From Leptotrichia sp. OH3620_COT-345 (GTDB taxonomy: Bacteria > Fusobacteriota > Fusobacteriia > Fusobacteriales > Leptotrichiaceae): a DNA stretch of 64,000 nt. The notes beneath the pieces were generated by a model. It was not told where the DNA came from, ran no database searches, and saw only the letters and a list, made by a program, of their open reading frames with translations. Positions 47,248-55,989 of this stretch are shown piece by piece (position 1 is the stretch's first letter; the number at the start of each line of letters is the position of its first letter). The stretch spans positions 83,104 through 147,103 of the forward strand of contig NZ_RQYW01000005.1 in the NCBI RefSeq assembly GCF_003932895.1, given 5' to 3'. The position numbers were made by a program, and so were the translations under genes.

Positions 47248-48339
47248 ATGAGTTCTAAATTATTGCTTACTCCGGGACCTACAAATGTACCGGAGAGATA
47301 TTTAAAAATACTGGGAAAGGATATTATACATCATAGAACCCCCGAATTTAGAAAAATGTTAAAAGAATCCAATGAAAATCTGAAAAAAATATTTAAAACA
47401 AATAACGATGTGAGTATTATTACAGCATCGGGTACAGGAGCAATGGAAGCTTCAGTAGTAAATTTTTTCTCAAAAGGGGAAAAAGTAATTGTTATAAATA
47501 CAGGGTATTTTGGAGAAAGATATAAAAAAATATGTAAAATATACGGATTAAATGTAATAGAGCTGATTTATGAATTCGGAGAGGGATATAAACTTGAAGA
47601 TGTAAAAAAAGCATTAAATGAAAATTCTGATATAAAAGGGATTTTAGTTACTCACAGTGAAACTTCCGCCGGTATACTGAATGATATAAAAGCGTTGGGC
47701 GAATTAACAAAAAATAGTGATATATTACTTATTGTAGATGCTGTCAGCGGACTTGTAGCAAATGAATTTGATTTTGAAAAATGGAATGTGGATGTAGCTG
47801 TTGCAGGAAGTCAGAAAGCCTTTTTAATACCTCCGGGATTATCTTTTGTAGCAATAAGTGACAAAGCTAAAAAAGCAATAGAAAAATCCGACTTGCCAAA
47901 ATACTATTTCAGTATAAAGCAGTATGAGAAATATTTTTATGATTTGTCTGAAACTCCTTATACTCCGGCTATAGCATTAATCCTTGCATTACATGAATCA
48001 TTAAAAGAACTTGTCGTAAAAGGTACCGATGTGACTGTAAAAGAAAAATATGAGTTAAGGAAATTAATAGAAGAAAAGGCTCAAAAGCTAGGGTTTACTT
48101 TACTTGTAAAAGAAGAAAAAAACAGAACTAATACTTTAGTGTCGGTTTATAAGGAAGGGATAGATATAAAAAGTATAATAAATGAGCTTGAAAATAAAGG
48201 ATATACTGTTACGGGAGGAAAAGGAAAATATGCCGACAGTCTGATGAGAATAGGGATATTAGGAGAAATTTCCAAAGAACAGATAAATGATTTTTTTGTT
48301 GTACTTGAAGAAGAATTGAAAAAACAGTTAGGAGAATAA
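47248..48339 (+). CDS. Class V aminotransferase (alanine--glyoxylate / serine--pyruvate type)
   Basis: This 363-residue PLP enzyme moves amino groups between small amino and keto acids. The N terminus LLTPGPTNVPERYLKILG and HHRTPEF are typical of the AGXT/SPT group. The cofactor sites are in ASGTGAMEASV and VDAVSGLVANEF, and the Schiff-base lysine is Lys190 in GSQKAFLIPPG. The donor and acceptor cannot be decided from sequence; archaeal and clostridial relatives use alanine, serine, glyoxylate or phosphonate substrates. The stop is directly followed by the lgt start with no spacer, so the two are coupled. Confidence 0.88.
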   Translation: MSSKLLLTPGPTNVPERYLKILGKDIIHHRTPEFRKMLKESNENLKKIFKTNNDVSIITASGTGAMEASVVNFFSKGEKVIVINTGYFGERYKKICKIYGLNVIELIYEFGEGYKLEDVKKALNENSDIKGILVTHSETSAGILNDIKALGELTKNSDILLIVDAVSGLVANEFDFEKWNVDVAVAGSQKAFLIPPGLSFVAISDKAKKAIEKSDLPKYYFSIKQYEKYFYDLSETPYTPAIALILALHESLKELVVKGTDVTVKEKYELRKLIEEKAQKLGFTLLVKEEKNRTNTLVSVYKEGIDIKSIINELENKGYTVTGGKGKYADSLMRIGILGEISKEQINDFFVVLEEELKKQLGE

Positions 48340-49218
48340 ATGAAACCTTATTTATTTAAAATCGGTAACTTTGAGTTGAGGATATACAGTCTGATGTATA
48401 TAATAGCTTTTCTTGTAGGAATATTCATAGCATCAAAAGATAAAGTAGCCGAAAAAAGAGGAATAAAAGATAAGAAAATGATAGAAGACTTTGCTTTCTG
48501 GGCAATAATTTCAGGTCTTATAGGAGCAAGGTTGTATTATGTGATTTTTAAATTCAGTGAGTATATGATCAGTCCTATTTCTATATTGAAAGTATGGGAA
48601 GGAGGGCTTGCAATACATGGAGGAATAATAGGAGGCCTTATTGGATCATATTTATATGCTAAAAAATATAACCTTAATATATGGGTATTGACTGATATGG
48701 GCGTAGGTCCTTTGTTATTTGGACAATTTTTAGGAAGATTCGGCAATTTGGCAAATGGTGAAGTTCACGGTGTTCCGACATTTACTCCTTTAAATGTAAT
48801 ATTTACAGGGAATTTCAATCAGTGGTGGATTTCATATCAGTCTATGTCTCTTGAAATGCAGGCAAAATTTAAAGAGCTCATTCCATGGGGAATAGTTTTT
48901 CCCAAAGATACTCCGGCAGGAATTGAATTTCCGGATTATCCTTTACATCCGGCAATGCTTTACGAATCATTTCTAAATTTGATAGGCTTTTTACTGCTCT
49001 GGTTTTATTTTAGGAAGAAAGAGTATAATCCGGGAGTATTAAGTATGATTTATCTCATAATATACGGAGTTATAAGAATTTTTGTAAGTACATTCAGAGC
49101 TGAAGACTTGATGGTTTACGGTATAAGAGCACCTTATATGATAAGTCTTTTAATGTTTGTATTTGCATTTATAGGAATAAAATATTTCGGTAGAAAGAAC
49201 AGATTGTATAAAAAATAA
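48340..49218 (+). CDS. lgt: Prolipoprotein diacylglyceryl transferase
   Basis: Lgt transfers diacylglycerol from phosphatidylglycerol to the lipobox cysteine of prolipoproteins such as MglB and the UgpB-like protein of this window. It has 292 residues and about seven membrane helices. Landmarks are the GLIGARLYYVIF segment, GGLAIHGGIIGG (the essential His motif), and GQFLGRFGNLANGEVHG with its Arg and Asn. PLHPAMLYESFLNLIGF and RIFVSTFRAED follow. The ATG comes directly after the preceding stop, with GGAG in the end of that gene. Confidence 0.95.
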   Translation: MKPYLFKIGNFELRIYSLMYIIAFLVGIFIASKDKVAEKRGIKDKKMIEDFAFWAIISGLIGARLYYVIFKFSEYMISPISILKVWEGGLAIHGGIIGGLIGSYLYAKKYNLNIWVLTDMGVGPLLFGQFLGRFGNLANGEVHGVPTFTPLNVIFTGNFNQWWISYQSMSLEMQAKFKELIPWGIVFPKDTPAGIEFPDYPLHPAMLYESFLNLIGFLLLWFYFRKKEYNPGVLSMIYLIIYGVIRIFVSTFRAEDLMVYGIRAPYMISLLMFVFAFIGIKYFGRKNRLYKK

Positions 49219-49223
49219 AATTT

Positions 49224-49258
49224 AAAAAGGAGTATGCTATTTTTAGCAACTCCTTTTT
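49224..49258 (+). terminator. Terminator after lgt
   Basis: AAAAAGGAGT (49224-49233) pairs with ACTCCTTTTT (49249-49258). An inner TGCTA/TAGCA stem with one bulged A lengthens it, and a T-run is included. It lies six bases after the stop. Confidence 0.88.
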
Positions 49259-49638
49259 AGTTTTTATATAACCGTTATTCCCTTTTATAAGATCAAATCA
49301 TTAAAAATTTTTATTTATATTTTTATTTTGAACATTGTTTTACATAAATATTCTATAATATAAAATCATAATCTGCCAAATTTTTGAATTATTTGAATCT
49401 GGATAAAATAAAGCATTAAAAAATTTTCTTTTAAAATTAAGAGTTATCTTGCAATTGTAAAATGTACTAAATATGTATTTATGTAATTTTATAAAATAAT
49501 AATTTTTGATTTTTAAATACATTATTTATAATTATAAGATTATTTTTAATTTATGAGATATTTTTCTGTTATTCCAATAAAAAATGGAAATACTGTTTGA
49601 AAGAATATTTAAGTATTTCCATTATAAAAAAATTTATT
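49259..49638. other. AT-rich gap, no gene seen
   Basis: About 380 bases between lgt and the minus-strand HTH gene. No frame with a start and ribosome site on either strand, and no clear terminator for the minus gene beyond a weak ATGGAAATAC/GTATTTCCAT inverted repeat at about 49583-49622, which may act as one. Confidence 0.4.
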
Positions 49639-50205
49639 TTATCTGAACAGTCCTTTTTTAGTTTCCTGTTTTTTTATTAATTCATCAAGTTTATTTTCTA
49701 TATTTTTCAGTGTATTTTCAAGAATTTCAACTTTATTTTTTAGATTTTCAATGTTTTCTTTAAAAAAATTACTGTTTTGTTCATTTATGACTAAAAGATT
49801 TTCCATGAAATTATCATTTTTATTTTTGGAATTTTCAAATTTTTCAAATATTTCTTCTGTAAATTTTTTAATTGTTTCTTTAAGTTCGATATCTGACTTA
49901 CTTATGTCCATGGTGAAATTGATTAGTGCCTTTTCAATAGAAGAAAGTCTTTCCCTTAAAAAAGGGTAATCAAAACTTTTTAGGATTTCATTAGAATTTC
50001 TGGAAGAGTCTAAAATTTCATTCAGTTCTCTTAATCGGGAAATATTTATTTCGGATTTCTTAATTCCCGCTTTTAAATTTTCTTTTACAATATATGTTTT
50101 ATTTTTTTCTTTTATAACTTCAAGTTGCCCTTTTTCAATACGATTATAAATGGTCCTTCTTGAAACGTTACGTTCCTTCATATACTCCTTTATTGACATC
50201 TTCAA
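49639..50205 (-). CDS. HTH DNA-binding protein with long coiled coil
   Basis: This protein of about 188 residues has an N-terminal excisionase/MerR-like helix-turn-helix (SIKEYMKERNVSRRTIYNRI, then KGQLEVIKEKNKTYIV forming the wing). From about residue 75 to the end it is a predicted coiled coil with heptads of Ile, Leu and Phe among Lys, Glu and Asn. Such a layout suits a small oligomeric DNA-binding or chromosome-associated protein. A TTG at 50205 is six bases from the ribosome site GAGGTG and is used; the ATG at 50199 is 12 bases away and is the alternative. No target is known, but an inverted repeat lies just upstream. Confidence 0.75.
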   Translation of the reverse strand: MKMSIKEYMKERNVSRRTIYNRIEKGQLEVIKEKNKTYIVKENLKAGIKKSEINISRLRELNEILDSSRNSNEILKSFDYPFLRERLSSIEKALINFTMDISKSDIELKETIKKFTEEIFEKFENSKNKNDNFMENLLVINEQNSNFFKENIENLKNKVEILENTLKNIENKLDELIKKQETKKGLFR

Positions 50206-50242
50206 AACTATCACCTCTTACCAATATTATATATAAATTCTC

Positions 50243-50346
50243 TAAGATAGTAAAGAGATTTTTTATCTTATCTTTCTAAAGTATACTGTTTTTATATGTC
50301 AAATATTTTTAAACAGGTTAAAAAATATAATAAAAAATGATATAAT
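50243..50346. promoter_or_regulatory. Divergent control region with inverted repeat
   Basis: TAAGATA (50243-50249) and TATCTTA (50264-50270) form an inverted repeat with a 14-base spacer between the HTH gene and the plus-strand gene. A plus-strand promoter candidate is TTAAAA (50318-50323) and TATAAT (50341-50346), 17 bases apart, 47 bases before the gene at 50393. Confidence 0.45.
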
Positions 50347-50392
50347 AAAACGAAAATGGAAAAAATGAAGAAAGGAGTGTTTAAAAAGTTTA

Positions 50393-50956
50393 ATGAGAAA
50401 TAACATTTATACCGCTTTAGTTCACTATCCCGTATATAACAGGAACAATGACACAGTGGCTACATCAGTTACAAATTTTGATATTCATGATATTTCGAGA
50501 ACATGCAGAACATATGACATAAAAAAATATTTTATAATAACTCCTGTAGATGCACAACAGGAACTTACAAAAAGAATAATAGATTACTGGATTGAAGGAG
50601 ATGGGATAGAATTTAATAAAAATAGAAATGAAGCTTTTGAAAATACAGTCTTGGAAACTTCAGTGCAGTCAGCTGTGGAAGCAATTTATAAAAATGAAGG
50701 AAAAATGCCGAGAATTATAACTACTTCAGCAAAAATATTTGAAAATACGGTTTCATATGAAGATTTAGGTAAAGAAATCACCACAGATGAAAACCCTTAT
50801 TTAATTTTATTTGGAACAGGCTGGGGTTTGACTGAGGAAATAATGAATATGTCTTATAAAATACTTGAACCTATACGCGGAAAGACGAAATATAATCATT
50901 TATCGGTGAGAAGTGCCGTCTCAATAATACTTGACAGGCTGCTCGGAGAAAAATAA
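50393..50956 (+). CDS. RNA methyltransferase-like protein (SPOUT-type, Methyltrn_RNA_4)
   Basis: This 187-residue protein matches the small SPOUT-like family often found beside trmD and rimM. Typical segments are IYTALVHYPVYNRN at the N terminus, TSVTNFDIHDISRTCRTYDI, and the knot region YLILFGTGWGLTEEIM near residue 139, with a C-terminal LSVRSAVSIILDRLLG. The GTGWGL loop resembles the SAM-binding loops of SPOUT enzymes. The substrate RNA is unknown. It starts a run that leads to a DhaM-like protein and rimM. Confidence 0.85.
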   Translation: MRNNIYTALVHYPVYNRNNDTVATSVTNFDIHDISRTCRTYDIKKYFIITPVDAQQELTKRIIDYWIEGDGIEFNKNRNEAFENTVLETSVQSAVEAIYKNEGKMPRIITTSAKIFENTVSYEDLGKEITTDENPYLILFGTGWGLTEEIMNMSYKILEPIRGKTKYNHLSVRSAVSIILDRLLGEK

Positions 50957-50982
50957 ATTTAAAGAAAGGATTAAAATATAAA

Positions 50983-51390
50983 ATGAAGAAAAAACTTGTA
51001 GGAATAGTAGTAGTCAGTCACAGTAATAGACTGGCAGAGGAAATTATAAACTTTTCAAAAGTATTACAGCAGGAAGAATTTAATATTGAAAATGGAGGAA
51101 ATGTTCGTCAGGAAGTATATGGAACGAGTGCTGAAAATGTAAAGGAAGCGATGAAAAAAGCTGACAGTGGAAAAGGAGTTCTTATTTTTGTAGATATGGG
51201 AAGTTCAGTTTTTCACGCATTAAATGCAATAAAAGAATTAAAGCATGAAATCAGAGCCGAAATTGCTGATGCACCTTTAGTAGAGGGTGTAATATCTGCA
51301 GTTGCAGCCAATTTTGATAACGTAACATTGGAAGAATTAAAACAGATAGCAGAAGAAAGTAGAAGTTTTAAGAAAGTGAGAAGCAAATAA
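50983..51390 (+). CDS. DhaM-type PTS EIIA phosphocarrier, single domain
   Basis: This 135-residue protein has the mannose-type EIIA fold found in DhaM, the phosphoryl donor subunit of PTS-dependent dihydroxyacetone kinase. The phosphorylatable histidine is His13 in VVVSHSNRLAEEI. The loop GVLIFVDMGSSVFHAL and the C-terminal DAPLVEGVISAVAAN follow the DhaM pattern. Neither DhaK nor DhaL is adjacent, and the HPr and EI domains fused to DhaM in enterics are absent. It lies between translation genes, 26 bases after one and 20 before rimM. It could serve a distant DhaKL or a regulatory role. Confidence 0.87.
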   Translation: MKKKLVGIVVVSHSNRLAEEIINFSKVLQQEEFNIENGGNVRQEVYGTSAENVKEAMKKADSGKGVLIFVDMGSSVFHALNAIKELKHEIRAEIADAPLVEGVISAVAANFDNVTLEELKQIAEESRSFKKVRSK

Positions 51391-51410
51391 TTGAAGGGGA
51401 AAAGAGAAAA

Positions 51411-51923
51411 ATGGAAAATCTAATAAACATAGGTACTGTTGTAGGAACACATCACTTGACAGGAAGTGTAAAAGTAAATTCTATTTTTCAGGATACAGAT
51501 TTAATATCAAATGAAAAAGTATTGTTGGAAAAAGAAGATAAACGAAAGCTTCTTACTGTAAAAAAAATTAAGAGGCTGAATGAAAAGAAGCTTATTATGG
51601 ATTTTGAAGAAATAAAAGATATTAATTCAGCAAAGGAATTAAACGGATTTCAAATAAAAATAAGAAGAGATCTGTTGCCTGAAAAAAATGAAAATGAGTT
51701 TTATTTAAAAGATCTCCTTGGAGTGGAAGTCTTTGAAAAAGAAGAAAAAATAGGAGAAATTATTGATGTGATGGAAACAGCGGCACATAATATACTTATT
51801 ATAGAAGATGTTTTAAACAAAAAAGAAATAATGATTCCTTTAGTAGACGAGTTTATAAAAAAAATAGATTTTAAAAATAATAGTGTAATAGTTGAACTTA
51901 TTGAAGGAATGAGGAAAGAGTGA
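51411..51923 (+). CDS. rimM: Ribosome maturation factor RimM
   Basis: RimM assists 30S head assembly by binding ribosomal protein S19. It has 170 residues. The N-terminal RimM barrel begins NIGTVVGTHHLTGSVKV, the family signature (I/V-G-x-HG-x-G-x-V-K-V). The C-terminal PRC-barrel begins FYLKDLLGVEVF and contains AAHNILIIE and the closing IPLVDEFIKKID. The start follows AAGGGGAAAAGAG. trmD, usually next to rimM, lies 1.76 kb further on, beyond a minus-strand gene. Confidence 0.93.
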   Translation: MENLINIGTVVGTHHLTGSVKVNSIFQDTDLISNEKVLLEKEDKRKLLTVKKIKRLNEKKLIMDFEEIKDINSAKELNGFQIKIRRDLLPEKNENEFYLKDLLGVEVFEKEEKIGEIIDVMETAAHNILIIEDVLNKKEIMIPLVDEFIKKIDFKNNSVIVELIEGMRKE

Positions 51924-52320
51924 AACAGTATTTTAATTTTTCAATGAATAAAATATTTTCGGATATGAAATAATTTAAATCACGAATAAGTGTCTTGTAA
52001 ATCAAAAATAATTCTATATTTAATATAGGAATTTATATAGAATGAAAATCATGATTTTTACTGAAATGATAAAAGCAGAAATAACAAGATTTATGATTAA
52101 CATACTTTTGCATTTTACATAGCAAATCTTCATAATTAAAAATTTATTTTGAATTATAAAACATAAATTTAAAAACTGAAAGATATTGTTTTTCATTAAT
52201 TTATGAAAACAGAAAAATACATAAAATTTATAATTTAATATATATTTTTAATTGTTGGAGTGACTTGTAGAGATTTATCGAAAATTTTTACAAAGTATAA
52301 GAAAAATCGGTAATATAAAA
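51924..52320. other. AT-rich gap after rimM
   Basis: About 400 bases without a gene. It contains a perfect 14-base palindrome AAAATCATGATTTT at 52045-52058, and a stretch near 52200 that resembles one near 55240 (see findings). No terminator for rimM is evident. Confidence 0.35.
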
Positions 52321-52343
52321 ATGAGGACTACTATAGTCCTCAT
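52321..52343 (-). terminator. Terminator of the alpha/beta hydrolase gene
   Basis: ATGAGGACTA (52321-52330) pairs perfectly with TAGTCCTCAT (52334-52343) around a three-base loop. On the minus strand it is followed by TTTTTATATT, and it lies 18 bases past the hydrolase stop. Confidence 0.8.
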
Positions 52344-52361
52344 AAATATTATAAGCTAGCA

Positions 52362-53150
52362 TTAAAAGAAGATTTCTTCAAATTTTCCATTAACAAAAAT
52401 TTCACTGTCAATATTTGATATATGTCCGGCTTCAGGAACTTCTATATATGTTGAACCGTCTACTAATTTACTCATTTCTATACTTTCCTTCGGAGGTCTT
52501 GGTTCATCTTCATTTCCTACAATGAAATAAAGAGGGCATTTTATTTCACTTAATGTCTCCAATTTATCTTCTCTCCCGAAAATGGCTTTTCCTAAAATTA
52601 CAATATCTTTTATTTTTTCCTGTTCAAAATTTTCCAGTCTTTTTATGAAATTTGCATAGTGGATATTTTCGTTATTGCATTTTTCTTTGGCAAAGAACAT
52701 ATTTGCAATCTGTTCGGCCATTGCAGGAGGGATTGTTTTAATCTGATCAATTGTGTCTAGCATTTGAAAATACAGTGCCTTTTTTTGAGGAGATTCTGCT
52801 CCTGAATAACTGTCCATCATTATAAGAGATTTGATTTTTTCTGCATCAGTTTCGTATAAATACGGAATGAGCATTCCTCCTACTGAAAGACCGATATAAT
52901 GATATTCTTTTATCCCTTTTTCATCTATAAGTACTTTTATGTCTTCAGCTAAGTTTTTGAGGGAATAATTTTCATCTAATAAGGCAGTTTCTTTTCCGTG
53001 ACTTGGTAAATCAATGGAAATACAGTGATATTTTTTAGACAGCAAATCTACCTGCCCGTTCCACATATTTCTGTCCCATAAATAGGAATGGACTAAAATA
53101 ATAGTTTCTCCATTTCCTTTTTCTTCGTATGATAATTTTATTTTAATCAT
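52362..53150 (-). CDS. Alpha/beta-fold hydrolase
   Basis: This 262-residue cytoplasmic hydrolase belongs to the large esterase/lactonase-like alpha/beta family. The oxyanion region is VHSYLWDRNMW (in place of the common HGxxxxxxxW), the nucleophile serine is in GLSVGGM (about residue 90), the acid is Asp in VGNEDEPRPP, and the catalytic histidine is in EAGHISN near residue 244. Relatives include carboxylesterases and 3-oxoadipate enol-lactonases, and the substrate is unknown. It is a one-gene unit in the opposite direction between rimM and trmD, with AT-rich DNA on both sides. Confidence 0.87.
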   Translation of the reverse strand: MIKIKLSYEEKGNGETIILVHSYLWDRNMWNGQVDLLSKKYHCISIDLPSHGKETALLDENYSLKNLAEDIKVLIDEKGIKEYHYIGLSVGGMLIPYLYETDAEKIKSLIMMDSYSGAESPQKKALYFQMLDTIDQIKTIPPAMAEQIANMFFAKEKCNNENIHYANFIKRLENFEQEKIKDIVILGKAIFGREDKLETLSEIKCPLYFIVGNEDEPRPPKESIEMSKLVDGSTYIEVPEAGHISNIDSEIFVNGKFEEIFF

Positions 53151-53678
53151 CTCCTTCTTTTATAATAAATATTTTTCTTTATAATAATTCATTATAGTAT
53201 TTTTTATGTATAATTTCAACTGAAAAAGTAAAAACTAATTTATATTTATTGGAAAAATAAATCTTAATTTAATATTATTAAAATTATATGGGACTAATTA
53301 AGAAAAAAATAAATATAAAAAATAAATAAAACTTAAGGTTTTAAATCAAATATAATATATCAATTAATTTATCGGACAATCAGCAAAATTTAAAATAGAT
53401 TATTAATTTTTTATATTTAAAATCATAATATTTAAATTTTAAAATATAAAAGAATATGGAAAGCAGGGCAATAAATATTATAAAAGAATTACTTTATATA
53501 TTATTATATTTTGAAATTTTTATGTATCTGTGTTAATATATTTTTGAATATATTCTGAAAAAAATAAAAACTAAAAAATTTCGAGATATTATGAAGGATA
53601 TTCAAATCGATTTTAACAAAATAAAATATATAAATTTTTTTAATGATATTGACAAGTATGAAACAGAAGGGAGAAAAT
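53151..53678. other. AT-rich gap before trmD
   Basis: About 530 bases of nearly pure A/T. No gene, terminator or strong promoter pair could be supported. Confidence 0.4.
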
Positions 53679-54464
53679 ATGAAATTTACAATATTAACTT
53701 TATTTCCTGAATTATTTGAAATATATTTATCTCAGACTATTATTCAGAGAGCCGTAGAAACAGGGATTATAAATTATGACATTGTAAATATACGTGATTA
53801 TGCTTGGAATAAACATTCACAGATGGATGATATTCCCTTTGGAGGGGGAGCCGGAATGGTTCTAAAACCTGAAGCATACTGGAACTATTTTAATAAAAAA
53901 TTTGATGTCGATAAATATGAAGAAAATATAAAAGATAGTGAAAGTGTCATGACTATAAATGAAAAACCGTATGTTATATTCATGTCACCTCAAGGTAAAA
54001 CGTTAAATCATAAAAAGGTAACGAAGCTTTCTCTAAAAAAAGAAATTATTGTAATTTCAGGAAGATACGAGGGTCTTGATCAGAGAGTGATTGATAAATT
54101 TGTAGATGAAGAAATATCCATAGGAGATTATGTATTAAGTAGTGGAGATTTGCCGACATTGGTTCTTATGGATTCGGTAATAAGGATAAAAGAGGGGGTC
54201 ATAAAAAAGGAATCTTTTGAAACGGATTCTTTTTATAACGGTCTGTTAGGATTTCCTCAGTATACACGTCCTATAGAAATAGACGGATACTTTGTACCTG
54301 AAGTTTTGAGAAGTGGAAATCATGCCAAAATAAATGAATACAGATATTATAAATCCATAGAAAAAACTTTGGAAAATAGAAAAGATTTAATAGAAAAGAA
54401 ATTGGAAACTGATGATGAATTTAAAAAAGTGTATGCAAAGTTTTTTAAAAGTCGGAAAAAATAA
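53679..54464 (+). CDS. trmD: tRNA (guanine-37-N1)-methyltransferase
   Basis: TrmD methylates G37 of tRNAs that read CNN codons, preventing frameshifts. It has 261 residues. The N terminus is FTILTLFPELFEIYL. The trefoil-knot SAM site is built from IFMSPQGKTL, SGRYEGLDQRV and SIGDYVLSSGDLP, and the C-terminal domain has LLGFPQYTRP and GNHAKI. The substrate loop PFGGGAGMVLKPE is complete. ATG 53679 has AAGGGAG upstream; the upstream in-frame ATG at 53643 has none. Unlike in most bacteria it is not directly linked to rimM. Confidence 0.95.
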   Translation: MKFTILTLFPELFEIYLSQTIIQRAVETGIINYDIVNIRDYAWNKHSQMDDIPFGGGAGMVLKPEAYWNYFNKKFDVDKYEENIKDSESVMTINEKPYVIFMSPQGKTLNHKKVTKLSLKKEIIVISGRYEGLDQRVIDKFVDEEISIGDYVLSSGDLPTLVLMDSVIRIKEGVIKKESFETDSFYNGLLGFPQYTRPIEIDGYFVPEVLRSGNHAKINEYRYYKSIEKTLENRKDLIEKKLETDDEFKKVYAKFFKSRKK

Positions 54465-54566
54465 AAAAACGGAAATAAAAAATGTAAAATTTTAAAAATA
54501 GAGTAATTAAGTAAAAGTATAAGATATATAAAACAGAATAATAAAAGAACGGAGAAAAAATAAATT

Positions 54567-55091
54567 ATGATTTATGAACTGGATGGAATAAAACCTGAAA
54601 TGGAAAAAGAAGTATTTGTTGCTGAAAATGCTACTATTATAGGAAATGTGAAATTGTACAACGGTTCAAATATATGGTTCGGAGCAGTTTTAAGGGGAGA
54701 TGTGGAAAAGATAACTATAGGAAAAAACAGTAATGTCCAAGATAATTGTACAATACATACAGATTTGGGGTATCCGTGTACTGTAGGTAAAAATGTGACT
54801 GTAGGTCATAATGTTATACTTCACGGATGTGAAATATCTGATAACGTAATAATAGGTATGGGGAGTACCCTTCTGAATGGAGTTAGAATCGCACCTGACT
54901 GTCTGATAGGGGCAAATTCTCTCGTCACAGATAAAATACCTTATGAGAAAGGAGTTCTTATTTTAGGAAGTCCTGCAAAAATAGTACGAAAACTGACTGA
55001 TGAAGAAATAGGACATATACGTAAAAATGCTGAACATTATGTAAAAAATGGAAGACGATTTTTAAAAACTTTAAAAAAATATGAAGTATAA
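54567..55091 (+). CDS. Gamma-class carbonic anhydrase family protein
   Basis: This 174-residue left-handed beta-helix protein belongs to the gamma-carbonic anhydrase/YrdA-PaaY group. Three metal-ligand histidines are in place: one in TIHTD and two in VGHNVILHGC. An Arg and Asp pair (LRGDVEKI) is typical of the active-site wall. A C-terminal helix follows. Function may be CO2 hydration or acyl transfer, since many members are inactive as anhydrases. It lies about 100 bases after trmD, possibly in the same unit. The start follows ACGGAG. Confidence 0.88.
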   Translation: MIYELDGIKPEMEKEVFVAENATIIGNVKLYNGSNIWFGAVLRGDVEKITIGKNSNVQDNCTIHTDLGYPCTVGKNVTVGHNVILHGCEISDNVIIGMGSTLLNGVRIAPDCLIGANSLVTDKIPYEKGVLILGSPAKIVRKLTDEEIGHIRKNAEHYVKNGRRFLKTLKKYEV

Positions 55092-55103
55092 AATTATTAT
55101 TTA

Positions 55104-55133
55104 AAAAATTTCGGATTTTAAGTCCGATTTTTT
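55104..55133 (+). terminator. Terminator after the gamma-carbonic-anhydrase gene
   Basis: TCGGA (55111-55115) pairs with TCCGA (55123-55127) around a seven-base loop, with an A-run before and TTTTTT after. Confidence 0.65.
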
Positions 55134-55563
55134 ATTTAGTTTGGATATTTATAATTCATAGGAAAAGTGTAAAAAAAGTTGATATTGTTAGTTTATTATT
55201 TATTTTTAAAAAATTATAAACCGCTTTTTTAATCGGATTTATGAAAATAGAAGAATATATAAAATTATATTTTTTAAATTATAAATTATTTTATCAATAT
55301 TTTATAATTTAAAAAAGAAAATAAATTTTTGTATACGATATCCAAATATATCATAATTTATAATATAAAATTTATTTTGAAAAATGGAGATATTTTAAGA
55401 AAAACTAAAAATATTGTTTTAAATGGAAAAATACGAAAGGGGTAAATTTTGAAATCAACTTATATCAACTTATACCGATATCGTTATTATTGATTTTTTC
55501 TGATAGAATTTGTGTGTTAAGAGGAAATAGAGAAATTAATTAATATTAATGGAGGTAAATAAT
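55134..55563. other. AT-rich gap
   Basis: About 430 bases with no gene. A ten-base tandem duplication ATCAACTTAT lies at 55454-55473. The segment near 55240 resembles the one near 52200. A ribosome site GGAGG at 55551-55555 belongs to the next gene. Confidence 0.35.
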
Positions 55564-55794
55564 ATGTTAGAAGTATTTTTATTTAATGTAATTGTAGGAG
55601 GAATTATATTATCATTAATCGGGCTGATAGGATTGGAATTATCAGAAAAGTTTAGCGGGAAATATAAAGTTTCAAAAAAAAGAGTTTTCAATGACAAAAA
55701 TAAAGAAACAAAAAAGTATAGACAAGTAAAAATAGCAAAAAATAACGGGAAAATCGATATAAGACTATCAGAAACTAAAAATGAAGTTGCATAA
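55564..55794 (+). CDS. Small single-pass membrane protein, unknown
   Basis: This 76-residue protein has one membrane helix near its N terminus (about residues 3-25, VFLFNVIVGGIILSLIGLIGL), followed by a very basic cytoplasmic tail rich in Lys, Asn and Arg with no hydrophobic core. ATG 55564 lies nine bases after GGAGGT; the ATG at 55549 overlaps that site. No family was recognised. It stands alone between AT-rich gaps, so its expression and role are unknown, though codon use is like that of its neighbours. Confidence 0.6.
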   Translation: MLEVFLFNVIVGGIILSLIGLIGLELSEKFSGKYKVSKKRVFNDKNKETKKYRQVKIAKNNGKIDIRLSETKNEVA

Positions 55795-55989
55795 AAATAA
55801 AATAATATTAGTAAGCATTGTATTTAGAAAATATTTGAAATGCCAAATATCTTTCAACTATTTACATTAGATATTATATCTGATTTGGTAATTTACTAAT
55901 AATAAATAAAAAGTTTTCTGTATTCATTTTATTTTAAGCTATATTTGATAAAATAATTTTAATAAATTAAATATGAAAGGAATATGGAA

